This document shows positions 9,027 to 18,900 of a DNA stretch of 64,000 bases, one piece after another (the stretch's first letter is position 1; each line of letters opens with the position of its first letter). Origin of the DNA: Bacteroidia bacterium (lineage in GTDB: Bacteria; Bacteroidota; Bacteroidia; Bacteroidales; F082). The stretch is taken from positions 124,001-188,000 of the forward strand of contig JAJTAY010000033.1 in NCBI GenBank assembly GCA_021287165.1, given 5' to 3'. The notes beneath the pieces are model-generated. The model was not told the origin of the DNA. It saw nothing but the letters and a program-made list of their open reading frames with translations, and ran no database searches. Position numbers and translations under genes: made by a program.

Positions 9027-9857
9027 TTAAGCGCCAAGCATAACGCGTTTAAAAGCAACTACGGTAAGATCCTTATCAGTTTCAACAAGGTACTGACGAA
9101 CGGTTTTCTTATTGTCGCGAATGAATTCCTGATTCAACAGGGTGCTTTCGCGATAGAACTTACCCAGCTTACCCTGAGCGATTTTTTCGAGCATAGCTTC
9201 TGGCTTGCCTTCGTTGCGGGCCTGTTCCATGCCAATCTCAATTTCGCGCCTGATGATATCTTCCGGCACATCGGCCTGATCAATGGCTACAGGGTCCATG
9301 GCAGCGATCTGCATGGCAATTTCACGCCCAATCTGATCCAGGCCATCAACTTTTTTGTTGAAGCCTACGATCGTAGCCAGACGGTTTCCTGGGTGTATGT
9401 AAGCGGAGGTGAATGCGGCCTCAATCTTGTGGAAGGCTCCCATGTCGATTTTTTCACCGATGATACCGGTTTGATCGGTAAGGGTGTCGGCAACAGTGCG
9501 ACCGTTTAGCTCCAGATGCTTAACTGCTTCTGCGTCCTGGCTTTTATTGGCGATGGCCAGATCAAGAATGTTGTGGGCATACTTGATAAAGTCTTGATTC
9601 TTGGCAACAAAATCCGTTTCGCAGTTTACCATAACAAGGCCGGCATAGCTATGATCGTCGGAGGTTTTTGATACGACCACGCCTTCGTTGGCTTCCCTGT
9701 CGGCACGTTTGGCGGCAACTTTTTGGCCCTTTTTGCGGAGAATGTCGATAGCTTGTTCCATATCGCCATTGCTTTCCACGAGGGCATTTTTGCAGTCCAT
9801 CATGCCGGCGCCGGTAATCTTGCGCAGTTCATTTACTTGTGCAGCAGTAATGCTCAT
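9027..9857 (-). CDS. tsf: Translation elongation factor Ts
   Basis: Guanine-nucleotide exchange factor for EF-Tu. The N-terminal UBA-like domain with VNELRKITGAGMMDCKNAL and the conserved NCETDFVAKNQDF are diagnostic. The 276-residue length fits. The C-terminus carries the LLNQEFIRDNKKTVRQYL segment of the family. It is the last gene of the operon, 18 nt after rpsB, and is followed by a strong terminator. Confidence 0.97.
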   Translation of the reverse strand: MSITAAQVNELRKITGAGMMDCKNALVESNGDMEQAIDILRKKGQKVAAKRADREANEGVVVSKTSDDHSYAGLVMVNCETDFVAKNQDFIKYAHNILDLAIANKSQDAEAVKHLELNGRTVADTLTDQTGIIGEKIDMGAFHKIEAAFTSAYIHPGNRLATIVGFNKKVDGLDQIGREIAMQIAAMDPVAIDQADVPEDIIRREIEIGMEQARNEGKPEAMLEKIAQGKLGKFYRESTLLNQEFIRDNKKTVRQYLVETDKDLTVVAFKRVMLGA

Positions 9858-9875
9858 TGTATGTATGTGTTTAAA

Positions 9876-10721
9876 TTACTTCTTTGCAACGGGACGACGT
9901 GGGCGCCTTGGCTTGTCGCTCTTGGCTTCTCCACCTTCTTTTGCTTCTTCTTCTTCAGCTTCCAGACGACGAGCTGCTGCCTCTTCGGCATCTTCCTCGT
10001 CCATATGGTCGTCGGCGCCTTTGTCCTTGTTCAGCTTGCGCTCGTTGAGTCCTTCCTCAATCGCCTGAACCATAGTCTTTACGATGAGTGCAATTGACTT
10101 GGTGGCATCGTCATTACCCGGGATGGGGAAGTCGATGAGATTGGGGTTGCAGTTGGTATCAACAATTGCGAATGTGGGAATGCCCAAACGACGGGCCTCG
10201 GCCACAGCGATGTGTTCCTTGAGGATATCGACAACAAAAAGGGCCGAAGGAAGACGGCTCATGTCGGCGATGGAACCAAGGTTTTTCTCAAGTTTGGCGC
10301 GCTCACGCTCGAGCTGAAGACGCTCGCGTTTCGAAAGGTTTTGATACGAATCGCTGGCCATCAGTTTGTCGATATTGGCCATCTTGCGCACTGCCTTGCG
10401 GATAGTGGCAAAATTGGTGAGCATACCGCCGGGCCAACGCTCGGTTACGAAAGGCATACCAATTTTGTTTACCTCGTCGGAAACGATGGCCTTAGCCTGT
10501 TTCTTGGTGGCTACGAAGAGGATTTTTTTACCCGAACGGGCAAGCTGACGAAGTGCATTGGCAGCTTCCTCAATCTTAGCCTGGGTTTTGTAAAGGTCGA
10601 TGATGTGGATTCCATTGCGCTCCATGAAGATGTAGGGAGCCATGTTGGGATTCCATTTGCGGCGCAGGTGACCAAAGTGTACGCCTGCATCCAGTAATTC
10701 GTCGAAAGATACTCTTGACAT
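9876..10721 (-). CDS. rpsB: 30S ribosomal protein S2
   Basis: Small-subunit ribosomal protein needed for S1 binding. The ATG at 10721 ([20 protein letters not shown]) is chosen over an in-frame upstream start at 10757 because S2 proteins begin just before this motif. The result is 281 residues. Motifs [31 protein letters not shown] and [23 protein letters not shown] are present. An acidic then basic tail (last 50 residues, ending [10 protein letters not shown]) extends beyond the usual S2 core. A 104-nt gap with a 10-bp hairpin separates it from rpsI. Confidence 0.96.
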   Translation of the reverse strand: MSRVSFDELLDAGVHFGHLRRKWNPNMAPYIFMERNGIHIIDLYKTQAKIEEAANALRQLARSGKKILFVATKKQAKAIVSDEVNKIGMPFVTERWPGGMLTNFATIRKAVRKMANIDKLMASDSYQNLSKRERLQLERERAKLEKNLGSIADMSRLPSALFVVDILKEHIAVAEARRLGIPTFAIVDTNCNPNLIDFPIPGNDDATKSIALIVKTMVQAIEEGLNERKLNKDKGADDHMDEEDAEEAAARRLEAEEEEAKEGGEAKSDKPRRPRRPVAKK

Positions 10722-10755
10722 AATTTGTTTGTTGATGTTTACATTCACTAAAAAC

Positions 10756-10793
10756 AATTGGTGAGTAGATCTTTTTCAGACATCTCACCAATT
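10756..10793 (-). promoter_or_regulatory. 10-bp hairpin in the rpsI-rpsB gap
   Basis: AATTGGTGAG (10756-10765) pairs perfectly with CTCACCAATT (10784-10793) around an 18-nt loop; on the minus strand it is followed by GTTTTTAG. It lies in the leader of rpsB. It could be an attenuator, an RNA-processing site, or an S2-binding leader; the sequence alone does not decide. Confidence 0.5.
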
Positions 10794-10825
10794 TGGATAC
10801 TAAACACTTTTCAGAAGCTGCAGCA

Positions 10826-11212
10826 TTAGCGTTTGCTGAACTGGAACCTCTTACGAGCTTTCGGGCGACCGGGCTTTTTGCGCTCAACCATGCGGGGGTC
10901 GCGGCGCAGCAGGCCTTTAGCCTTCAAAACGGGGCGAAACTCGGGGTTGATGGCACAGAGTGCACGGCTGAGGCCAAGGCTGAGGGCTTCGGCTTGTCCG
11001 TTGAACCCGCCACCGTCGAGGTTCACTTTGATGTCGTATTTTCCAAGGTTATCGGTAAGCGCCAGGGGCTGCTCCACTTTGTAGTGCAGCATCTGGGTGG
11101 GGAAATATTCCTTGAAATCTCTTTTATTTACGGTGATGTTTCCGTTTCCGGGTTTAACATATACGCGTGCTACGGCTGTTTTTCTCCTGCCTAAAGCGTT
11201 CACTACTTCCAT
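10826..11212 (-). CDS. rpsI: 30S ribosomal protein S9
   Basis: Small-subunit ribosomal protein whose basic C-terminal tail reaches the P-site tRNA. The 128-residue product shows ALGRRKTAVARVYVKPG at the N-terminus, GGGFNGQAEALSLGLSRAL in the middle and the ending RKKPGRPKARKRFQFSKR with the conserved final Lys-Arg. It lies 14 nt after rplM, the near-universal L13-S9 gene pair. Confidence 0.97.
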   Translation of the reverse strand: MEVVNALGRRKTAVARVYVKPGNGNITVNKRDFKEYFPTQMLHYKVEQPLALTDNLGKYDIKVNLDGGGFNGQAEALSLGLSRALCAINPEFRPVLKAKGLLRRDPRMVERKKPGRPKARKRFQFSKR

Positions 11213-11226
11213 GTGGTGTATGCTGA

Positions 11227-11670
11227 TTAAAAGGTGATGGTCTTGGGTTGCTGGGCCTCATGTTTGTGTGTGGGGCCGGTATATACATGCAGGTTGCGGA
11301 AGAGCTCGGCACCCAACTTGTTTTTGGGAAGCATACCTTTTACGGCGTGCTCCACAACGGCAATGGGCTTATGCTTAAGCTGCTCGCGTACGGTGCGGAA
11401 ACGTTGACCGCCGGGATAACCGGTGTGCCACACGTAAACTTTGTCGTCAAGTTTGTTGCCGGTCAACTTAACCTTCTCGGCATTTACGACAATCACATTA
11501 TCGCCACAATCACTGTGGGGAGTATAAGATGGCTTGTGCTTGCCACGCAGGATCTTGGCTATTTCCGAAGCAAGGCGACCAAGCACCATACCCTCGGCAT
11601 CAACCACCACCCACTCTTTGTTGGCCTGCTCTTTATTAACGCTGACCGTTCTGTAACTCAGAGTATTCAT
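11227..11670 (-). CDS. rplM: 50S ribosomal protein L13
   Basis: Early-assembly large-subunit protein. The 147 residues contain WVVVDAEGMVLGRLASEIAKILRGKHKPSYTPH, the VNAEKVKLTGNK segment, YVWHTGYPGG and the closing VYTGPTHKHEAQQPK, all L13 hallmarks. It is the first gene of the operon; a phylum-type promoter lies about 55 nt upstream. Confidence 0.97.
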   Translation of the reverse strand: MNTLSYRTVSVNKEQANKEWVVVDAEGMVLGRLASEIAKILRGKHKPSYTPHSDCGDNVIVVNAEKVKLTGNKLDDKVYVWHTGYPGGQRFRTVREQLKHKPIAVVEHAVKGMLPKNKLGAELFRNLHVYTGPTHKHEAQQPKTITF

Positions 11671-11723
11671 CTAATTCTGTTTTTCAACCTTATGTATGCA
11701 CGTATTTCTCCCAAAAGGGGGTG

Positions 11724-11754
11724 CAAAGATAGAAAGTATTTTTCAATCCAACAA
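11724..11754 (-). promoter_or_regulatory. Bacteroidota-type promoter of the ribosomal operon
   Basis: On the minus strand TTG (11752-11754), 20 nt, then TATCTTTG (11724-11731), matching the -33 and -7 elements (TTTG or TTG, TAnnTTTG). The inferred transcript starts near 11718 and leaves a leader of about 45 nt before rplM. Confidence 0.8.
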
Positions 11755-11869
11755 TTTTGCTGACAACATTTTGTTGAAAAGCTGTTGTGAATAACTGTAA
11801 ACAAGAAAAGGTTAACCGATGAATTTTTTCTTTTCAGTGCTTTGAGCGCAACACATAGGAAACAACCTT

Positions 11870-12385
11870 CTACTTTATTGATGCGAGGTCGGTACCAGGA
11901 GGTAAGCCCTGAGGATAGCGCGCAAATTTCCAAAAATCGTCCTTTCTGATATCAACGGCTGTATATTTTGTAGCCTGATAGCTGCCCGCTACAACTGAAC
12001 CTGTGACGATCAGGTTGAGCGGAATGGTGACTATTGAGAGCAATCCTGACGTAACCGGAGCCACCAGCAATCCGAATACGGGCATTGACCACCCATAGCT
12101 TGCCGGGGCGGCATACCGCAGTTTGAAATCGGCAATCCGTTCCTTGGGAACTTTTATACATCGGGAGAAATTGTGGTAATCGCTGTCCGTCAGCACATAA
12201 ACCGAAGCCGAATCGGCCGCAATAAGTTCACCATAAATTGTGATATCTCCACGTTGATCCAGCGTAACAAAAGCGCCGTTGGGGCTGCTACCCATATTTT
12301 CGAGACGCGGTAAATATCTTGGTATTTTGGCGCATGAGGCAAAAAGAGCCATCAATGCTATCGCTATGATCAGTTTAGTTTTCAT
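11870..12385 (-). CDS. Putative lipoprotein, unknown function
   Basis: I do not recognise the family. The ATG at 12385 gives 171 residues that begin with a lipoprotein signal peptide (MKTKLIIAIALMALFASCAK, lipidated Cys about residue 18); the longer in-frame start at 12430 would bury the signal and is rejected. The mature part has a short beta-rich stretch (GAFVTLDQRGDITIYGELIAADSASVYVL) and, near residues 107-135, a hydrophobic glycine-rich segment. It overlaps the upstream lipoprotein gene by 11 nt, so the two are translationally coupled and may act together at the envelope. Confidence 0.75.
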   Translation of the reverse strand: MKTKLIIAIALMALFASCAKIPRYLPRLENMGSSPNGAFVTLDQRGDITIYGELIAADSASVYVLTDSDYHNFSRCIKVPKERIADFKLRYAAPASYGWSMPVFGLLVAPVTSGLLSIVTIPLNLIVTGSVVAGSYQATKYTAVDIRKDDFWKFARYPQGLPPGTDLASIK

Positions 12386-13955
12386 AGTAATGGGTTGATT
12401 TGGTATCGATACGCGAGCTCCAGAAAGCATCTTCCATAGCCGATTCGTAGGCCTTGTAGGATGAGGCTTCGTTGAGCAGGTATTTGGCCGGTTGGGTAAT
12501 CATTGTTCTTAACTTTCGCATATCCTTCATTCCGAGCCAGTTGTCGCGCATCCATTGAATGTAATAACCCTTACTTTTCAGGAATAGTGCATAATCGGAT
12601 GCATCGGGCATATCGTAAATCAGGCGAAACTCGTCGCCGGGCATGGAAAGCAATTGCTGCTCGGGACTGGTAAGCAGCTGCAATGCTTTTGCATCCTCAT
12701 GACCCTTGTAAAGCACTTTTGACGGTTGAATCTCAATTGGAGCTACTTCCCGAAGTCCGGTGGTCAGACTCAAATGGTCAATGCGCCAAAGTCCTCTGTT
12801 GAGGCGGAGCTTCACCCTGGTTTTACCATTAGTTGTTGCGCTGAAAGGCACCACCTGTTTGTTGATGGCTATCGGTCCGGTTTCGTAAACGCTTCCCTGA
12901 AGCAGCCATTGTTGATTTTGCCTGTCCCAGAGCCACACCTCTATCTCGCCCAGCTCGCCATGAATGCCACTGTTCAACTGTTTTCGCAGCTCGGGCTGAC
13001 CTTCGATTTTAGCAAACACATCGCTGATCTCGTCGCCCATATATTGCAATGCGCTGTATATTAGATAGGTGGTCATGAGGGTTTGCCGGAAATGTATATA
13101 AAGGCCATTTTGACCTGCTGCGGCCGGCGCATCAAACTCTACAACAAGTTCCTGCTTGCTGCTCATATTTTTTTCGTCGGCCAACGAAAACCATTCGTTT
13201 CCATCGGCATGCGAGAAGTGCGGGGTTAAATCCTTTTCCTGATCAAAAACAACGGAGGGATTAATGATCGCATCAGCCGAATAAAACTTGTCTTTTCGGC
13301 TGTGGAGAATAGTTTGATTTTCTTTTCGGGGAATGGCCAGCAAATTGGCCTGCCTGACCACATGGGTCTCGAGGGCCTCATTTTTCATGGTAAGCGCAAA
13401 GCTGCCGCTCAAGGCGGGGTTGTTGAGCGCATCTATATCGGCGTACTCAAGCGACGGACTGATAGCGTTTGAAAAGCCCTCGGCATCGGCCTGATGGATA
13501 TTACTGTGACCATCCATATAAAATGTGGGGCAAGAACCAAAGCAAGCCTTGGGATTGGTCCAGCAAATGACGCCAATGGCCAGGTTGACGCCTGTGAGAA
13601 TACCCAATGCAGTAACCCTTCCCGCCTCGGGATTTACTATTTTTCGATTGGTTTCGAAAATCAATATACTGTCGATGGAAAACTCCTGATTGCCTCGGCT
13701 GACCAGGGCACGATTAAAGTCGTAAAGCGTCCCCTTGCCGCTGATCATGCCTGAAAGGGTATCGATTGTCCAGTCCTGGCCCAGCACATAAACCTTTCCT
13801 GAGGCGTGGTGGGCCTTTAGAAAGGGCTGCTCATTGATTTTTTTCATATCGTGGAGCAAGGCGTTGGCCGAACGGTAGGATGAACGAAACTGATAGTTGG
13901 AACAACCAGAGGCAAATAGCAAAATAGCTGTAAACCAGATTATTAAATAACGCAT
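12375..13955 (-). CDS. Large putative lipoprotein, unknown function
   Basis: A 526-residue protein with a lipobox signal (LLFASGCSNYQ, Cys about residue 18). No enzyme motif is visible. A short hydrophobic segment near residues 117-137 contains several Cys (ICWTNPKACFGSCPTFYMDG), and the C-terminal half reads as mixed beta structure. The Cys-rich segment resembles a motif seen in uncharacterised Bacteroidota proteins, but no function follows. It has its own promoter and overlaps the downstream lipoprotein by 11 nt. Confidence 0.75.
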   Translation of the reverse strand: MRYLIIWFTAILLFASGCSNYQFRSSYRSANALLHDMKKINEQPFLKAHHASGKVYVLGQDWTIDTLSGMISGKGTLYDFNRALVSRGNQEFSIDSILIFETNRKIVNPEAGRVTALGILTGVNLAIGVICWTNPKACFGSCPTFYMDGHSNIHQADAEGFSNAISPSLEYADIDALNNPALSGSFALTMKNEALETHVVRQANLLAIPRKENQTILHSRKDKFYSADAIINPSVVFDQEKDLTPHFSHADGNEWFSLADEKNMSSKQELVVEFDAPAAAGQNGLYIHFRQTLMTTYLIYSALQYMGDEISDVFAKIEGQPELRKQLNSGIHGELGEIEVWLWDRQNQQWLLQGSVYETGPIAINKQVVPFSATTNGKTRVKLRLNRGLWRIDHLSLTTGLREVAPIEIQPSKVLYKGHEDAKALQLLTSPEQQLLSMPGDEFRLIYDMPDASDYALFLKSKGYYIQWMRDNWLGMKDMRKLRTMITQPAKYLLNEASSYKAYESAMEDAFWSSRIDTKSTHYYEN

Positions 13956-13984
13956 GTGGCATTCTTATGGTTAGCGACTGGCGT

Positions 13985-14015
13985 CAAAGATAGACCAATG
14001 GCAGAGAAATGCAAA
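13985..14015 (-). promoter_or_regulatory. Promoter of the two-lipoprotein operon
   Basis: Minus-strand TTTG (14012-14015), 19 nt, TATCTTTG (13985-13992): a full match to the phylum consensus, 30 nt upstream of the start codon. Confidence 0.8.
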
Positions 14016-14054
14016 TGGCAAGATGCGAAATAACAATTAATTAGGAGTTTGTGC

Positions 14055-15938
14055 CTATTGAAACTCCCTGAACATCTCGTGTATGCCTTTGTGCACTTCG
14101 TACCAAAAGCTTAGTGCTGCTTCGTGCGGGTTTTCGTCAAATCTGTCGATCCATCGTTCCAGTTCAGGGTTGTTGACACCGTCCTCATGCTTTTTTTTGA
14201 GGAGGAACTGATGCACAAAATCGATGTTACGGCGCGATTCCCAGAAAATGGCAGCATTTCGGCTGTTGATGCGTGAGGCGGTCAGGCGCAGATTTCGCTT
14301 AAATTCTTCCTTCATGCCAAACAATTTCTCGACAATCTCGGGCATAATGTCTTCGGCCCAGCCACGGTGAAAACGGCAGATGCCCATATTGTCCATGAGC
14401 AATTCGCTAATCATCCTTCGCGCATTTTCGCGTCCCAGTTCGCGGGGCGAAAAAAAGTCCTTGCCGTAGTTCATGTAGTACTTTCCCATGATGGCCATGG
14501 GCGACAGTACGCCCGGGCTCCAGTATTGGTTTGGAACGATCCACCCCTGTCGGGCAAAGCCCACATGAACAAAACGGTCCATGACTTCATGTCCTTTTTC
14601 GCGGGCCATTCTGCGCGCAAATTTGCGAGCCCCTGCCGAAAGGTCGATGCGGCTGTTTTCCTTTACCATCTCATCTAGCAGGGCGGCACCAATACGGGCG
14701 TTGTGCATGGAGTGGTGCACTACATCGAAATTATCGGGGGTGAAATAGGGAATTTCTTCGATGCCCAGTGCTTCGGGCGGGATAAGCCCGTCGTGCATGC
14801 AGTCCATCAACCACGAAACCACCCCTCCCACCGAAATGGCGTCGAAACCGTAGGTATCGGCTTTTTGATTGAGCAGTTCGGCGGCCCGCTGGTCGAAGAC
14901 CCCGCTCAAGGGCCCCATGGTCTGATAAGGCTCGTAGTCTTTCTTGAAGTGGTTGTGCATCTTTTTGCAGACCGCAACGCATGGTTCACCACAATTTTTC
15001 TGCTGCTTTGTTACGATAGTTTCCTCATTGAATTGCCTGAGATAATGATCGAGAATGAAGTTCTTGTGTATCTCCAGGCGCTGCTCCTTAGTCATGAACA
15101 AGGTTCTGTAGTTGAAAGCGATAATGCGCTCGTCGAGGGTTGCAAAGTTGACGCCAAAAGTGCCTCCGGTGTTGAACTTGGGGTCGTAGCGGTATTTGGT
15201 AGTGGCTTCGAGGTCTTTGGCGGCCAGCTTTTGGTCGTATTTGGCCTGAAACCATTCGTCGGCCACCTTGCGGTCGCGAAAGTCGTCGTCAACCACCGTT
15301 CCACCATAAATTACGCCAACAATACCATGTTGCTGTAAAAGTTTTGTGCCGAATCCTCCTCTTCCGGCCCAGCAGTCCACAAAGGTGAGTTCGTTGCCCT
15401 TCTTCACCGGTGCTGAGGCAATGGCGCCAAAATCAGTGTAAAGCGAAGCCTGGCCTGTAGCCAGCACCCTAGGTTCATTCTCATAGCGGTGGCCGAATTT
15501 ATCGAGGGCGTATTGCATCACACCGTAAACCCCTCCCCTGCCGTGCGACCAAATCTCGTTCAAATCAACAGGATGCATCTCCACCTCTATTTCTTCCCCG
15601 TGATTACGGTTCAGGTAAAGTATCGAAGGCTGATTGGCTTTGCCGATAATACTGAGCATATTGATCCCCAGATTGTCGAACACCAGAGCTGCCCCACCCA
15701 TCGAGGAGATAAAAAAACCGTGCCATGAGGGTGATATTCCTGTAAATATCAGCCGGTTAGATCCGGGAAATATGGAGCCTGCCAGCAAACCGGCCCCAAT
15801 ATTCAGGCTGTTGTGTTTGAAGGCCAGATGTATCCCCAAATCCACTGGCCCGAAGAAATCGCCAAGACGATAGCGGTTGAGCCGGTAAAAGCCATTCGAG
15901 GCATCGATCATGAGCAACTTGAGCGATTGAATTGTCAT
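14055..15938 (-). CDS. Aldehyde:ferredoxin oxidoreductase family tungsten/molybdenum enzyme
   Basis: Oxygen-sensitive oxidoreductase of the AOR family, which oxidises aldehydes to acids (or the reverse) with ferredoxin through a tungstopterin and a 4Fe-4S cluster. The 627 residues span the family's domains. Cluster ligands appear as C316, C320 and C324 (NCGEPCVAVC) and C521 (NMGICRFHRGW). The pterin-binding regions include AGRGGFGTKLLQ and DTYGFDAISVGGVVSW. The Cys spacing Cx3Cx3C differs slightly from the Cx2Cx3C of the archaeal prototype. It follows the hybrid histidine kinase by 36 nt and is probably co-transcribed. The real substrate cannot be told from sequence. No ferredoxin or molybdopterin gene is nearby. 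Confidence 0.9.
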   Translation of the reverse strand: MTIQSLKLLMIDASNGFYRLNRYRLGDFFGPVDLGIHLAFKHNSLNIGAGLLAGSIFPGSNRLIFTGISPSWHGFFISSMGGAALVFDNLGINMLSIIGKANQPSILYLNRNHGEEIEVEMHPVDLNEIWSHGRGGVYGVMQYALDKFGHRYENEPRVLATGQASLYTDFGAIASAPVKKGNELTFVDCWAGRGGFGTKLLQQHGIVGVIYGGTVVDDDFRDRKVADEWFQAKYDQKLAAKDLEATTKYRYDPKFNTGGTFGVNFATLDERIIAFNYRTLFMTKEQRLEIHKNFILDHYLRQFNEETIVTKQQKNCGEPCVAVCKKMHNHFKKDYEPYQTMGPLSGVFDQRAAELLNQKADTYGFDAISVGGVVSWLMDCMHDGLIPPEALGIEEIPYFTPDNFDVVHHSMHNARIGAALLDEMVKENSRIDLSAGARKFARRMAREKGHEVMDRFVHVGFARQGWIVPNQYWSPGVLSPMAIMGKYYMNYGKDFFSPRELGRENARRMISELLMDNMGICRFHRGWAEDIMPEIVEKLFGMKEEFKRNLRLTASRINSRNAAIFWESRRNIDFVHQFLLKKKHEDGVNNPELERWIDRFDENPHEAALSFWYEVHKGIHEMFREFQ

Positions 15939-15974
15939 AGGGGTACAATTTTTTCAGAATTAACTGATTGTTTA

Positions 15975-18900
15975 TTATTTGGTTACATATCGCCCTATCG
16001 TTTCAATTACCAGACTCAACCTGACCGGCTTGGCCAGTAGATCGCTGCATCCGGCATCGATAGCCATTTTGTGTTCCGATTCACCGGCGTAAGCGGTGTA
16101 AGCAATCACAGGTAGTTCGGGCCTCATTTGCTTGATGCGCCGCGTGGCTTCAACACCATCCACAACGGGCATCCTTAGATCCATCAAAACCAGAGCGAGC
16201 TCCGGCTTATCGCGGCAAAATTCCACTGCATCCTGTCCGTTGCGAACCCAATGGAGTTCATAGCCATTGCGCCTGAGCACGTGATGAAGCAGCTCATAAT
16301 TGTATTCCTCGTCTTCTGCCAGCAATATTAAAGGTTTGGATGACTGTTTATCTTTTTCCGGAGCCTGCACCAAAGTTGTATCAGCGATTGAACTAGCTGC
16401 CGCACCCTGGCCTTGTGCCGGAAGCTCGAAACTAAAAACGGAGCCCACTCCAGGTTTGGAACTCAGGTTTATCGTAATGCCTAGCAAATCAGCATACGCT
16501 TTGGAAAGCGAAAGTCCAAGACCCATACCTCTGTACACTTCCACATTGCCTCCTTCTATTTTGAAAAAGCGCTCAAAGACTTTTTTGTGTAATTCCGTTG
16601 GAATACCGATCCCTGTGTCGCTTACACTAAAGTGCCAGTTGTCGCCCTTTTGCTCGATGCTCAGCCCTACAGTGCCCGAAGGGGTAAACTTTACTGCATT
16701 GCTGAGCAGGTGGTTCAGAATTTGTTGAAGCTTATCACGATCAGCTTTGATAAAATTACCCGGAGGTGGCAGATTCTTAATAAATTGAAGTTTTGCGGCT
16801 TCGGCCCGTTGCTGCCAGCGTAAAGCCAGTTCGGAGGCCATCTCTGTGATATCGAATATACTTGGATACGCTTTTTCCTGACCCGTTTCTAACGAAGAAA
16901 TTGCGATAATGTCGGTAATGATTCCCAGTAGCTCGTGCGCACTGCCCTGAATATTGGAAATAAACTCCGATTTTTCTTCGGCATCGAAGCTATCATCGGA
17001 CAGCAATGAGGAAAATCCAATAATGGCATTCATTGGTGTGCGCACCTCATGCGAAATGTTGTGGATAAACGCCGTTTTCAACCGGTCGCTCTCTTCAGCT
17101 TTTTCTTTTGCCAGAATTAAGCTTTGGTGCAGTCTTTTCTTTTCTGTGATATCCTCCTGAACCCCAATGAAATGGGTGATGTTACCCCGCTTGTCCAGAA
17201 TGGGGGAGATAACGGCTGAAACCCAGTAGTCATGCCCGTCTTTATGTTTGTTAAGTATTTCGCCTTTCCAGATCTCGCCCGAAGTGATTACGTTCCAGAG
17301 CTGGGTATAAAAAGTCACAGGATGGTAAGCCGATTTGAGGATGCGCGGATTGGCCCCAAGGGCTTCATCGGGCTGATAGCCCGATAGGTTGGTGAACGAA
17401 GGATTGATGTATTCGATGGTTCCTTCCGGATTGGTAATAATGACAGCGTTAGGGCTTTGCTCAACCGAGCGGCTGAGCAGCTGAATCATCAGCTCATTGT
17501 GGCGTTTTTGCGTGATGTCTTCGAGTATCAGTACGTAATTGGAAAGTTGTCCAAACTCGTCAGTAAGGGGAGAAATTGTAACCTGCTCAAGAACAGTTGA
17601 CCCGTCTTTTTTTCTGTTTTTAAATTCTCCTTTCCAGGTTTGGTGGTTGTGCAAGGCCTCCCACATTTGCTGGTAGTCTTCCTCCGGCATATGACCACGA
17701 TTCAGGATTCTGGGCTTCCGGCCAAAAAGCTCCATTAATTCGTATTGCATATGCTCCTCGAAACGCCGGTTTACGAATTCTATATTACCGTCCTTGTCGG
17801 TGATGATGATGCTGAGCGGGCTTTGTTCGATCGCCTTGCCGAGGGTTTTAACAATCTGCTCGGCTTTGACGCGATCCGTAACAATGTTTGCCACCACCAG
17901 TCTGGCTTCCTTGTTCGAGAAAATTATTCTGTGCGAAATAATCTCTACAAAAATTATATCCCCGGATTTGGTTTTATGTCGCCAGATGCCTGCATTATTA
18001 AGGCTGCGTGTTGTGTGCTGCACATCATCAAGCAGTAATGGCACATCCTCGGCAGGCCTGATATCCTTCAATGTCATTTTAAGAAATTCCTCGCGCGAGT
18101 AACCATAATTGGATATTGCGGCTTCATTAACGTCCAAAAATGCCAGAGTGTCCAGATCATAAACCCACATGCTTAAAGGATTAAAGTCGAACAGGTAGCG
18201 ATACCTGCTTTCGCTTTCCCTGAGCGCTTCTTCGGCGCGCAATCGGCTGCTCACATCATGAACTATGGAGTAGAGCACTTGCTTCCCATGATGCCTGATC
18301 GGGCCGGAATAAACTTCAACGGGAACAACTCTGCCATCTTTGAGCCTGTGCCTGAAAAGAAAATAATTGCGCTTTTGCTCACGGGCTCTGGTCATCTCGT
18401 TATTGATCTCTTCAACAGTTAATGTGTTTATGTTGAAGATGTACATATCCAATATTTCATCCCTTGTGTAGCCGTAAAAGTCTATAGCAGCCCTGTTGGC
18501 ATCAAGTATTTTTCCGGTTTCGGGATCAATCAGCAGCATCACCGAATAGCTGTCATGAAAAAGTTGCCGATACTGTTGCTCGCTTTCCTTTAGCTTATGC
18601 TTGATTTGGTGAATTGGAGTAACGTCGGTTATCGAAATCACGCTATTCAAGCTATCCGAGATGAGACTCACATCGAGAAGCACATTTCGTGTTTCACCAT
18701 CCTTGCATATTATGACAGATTCATAGCTTGAAGGGGCCTGCTCGGGCGCTTTTCTTCGCAGATGGTGATATTCGAGCATCTTGGGCAAACTTGCAGGATG
18801 AATAAATCGCTGCCATGTATGTCCGACAAGTTCTTCCACAGTATAGCCTGTAAGCTGGGCTATTTTCCTGTTTGCCAGTAAAATATTTGTCCGGACATCG

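Noticed and set aside
14703..15338. 211-codon plus-strand frame opposite the AOR gene
   Set aside because: Shadow frame in a well-supported gene; no start signal.
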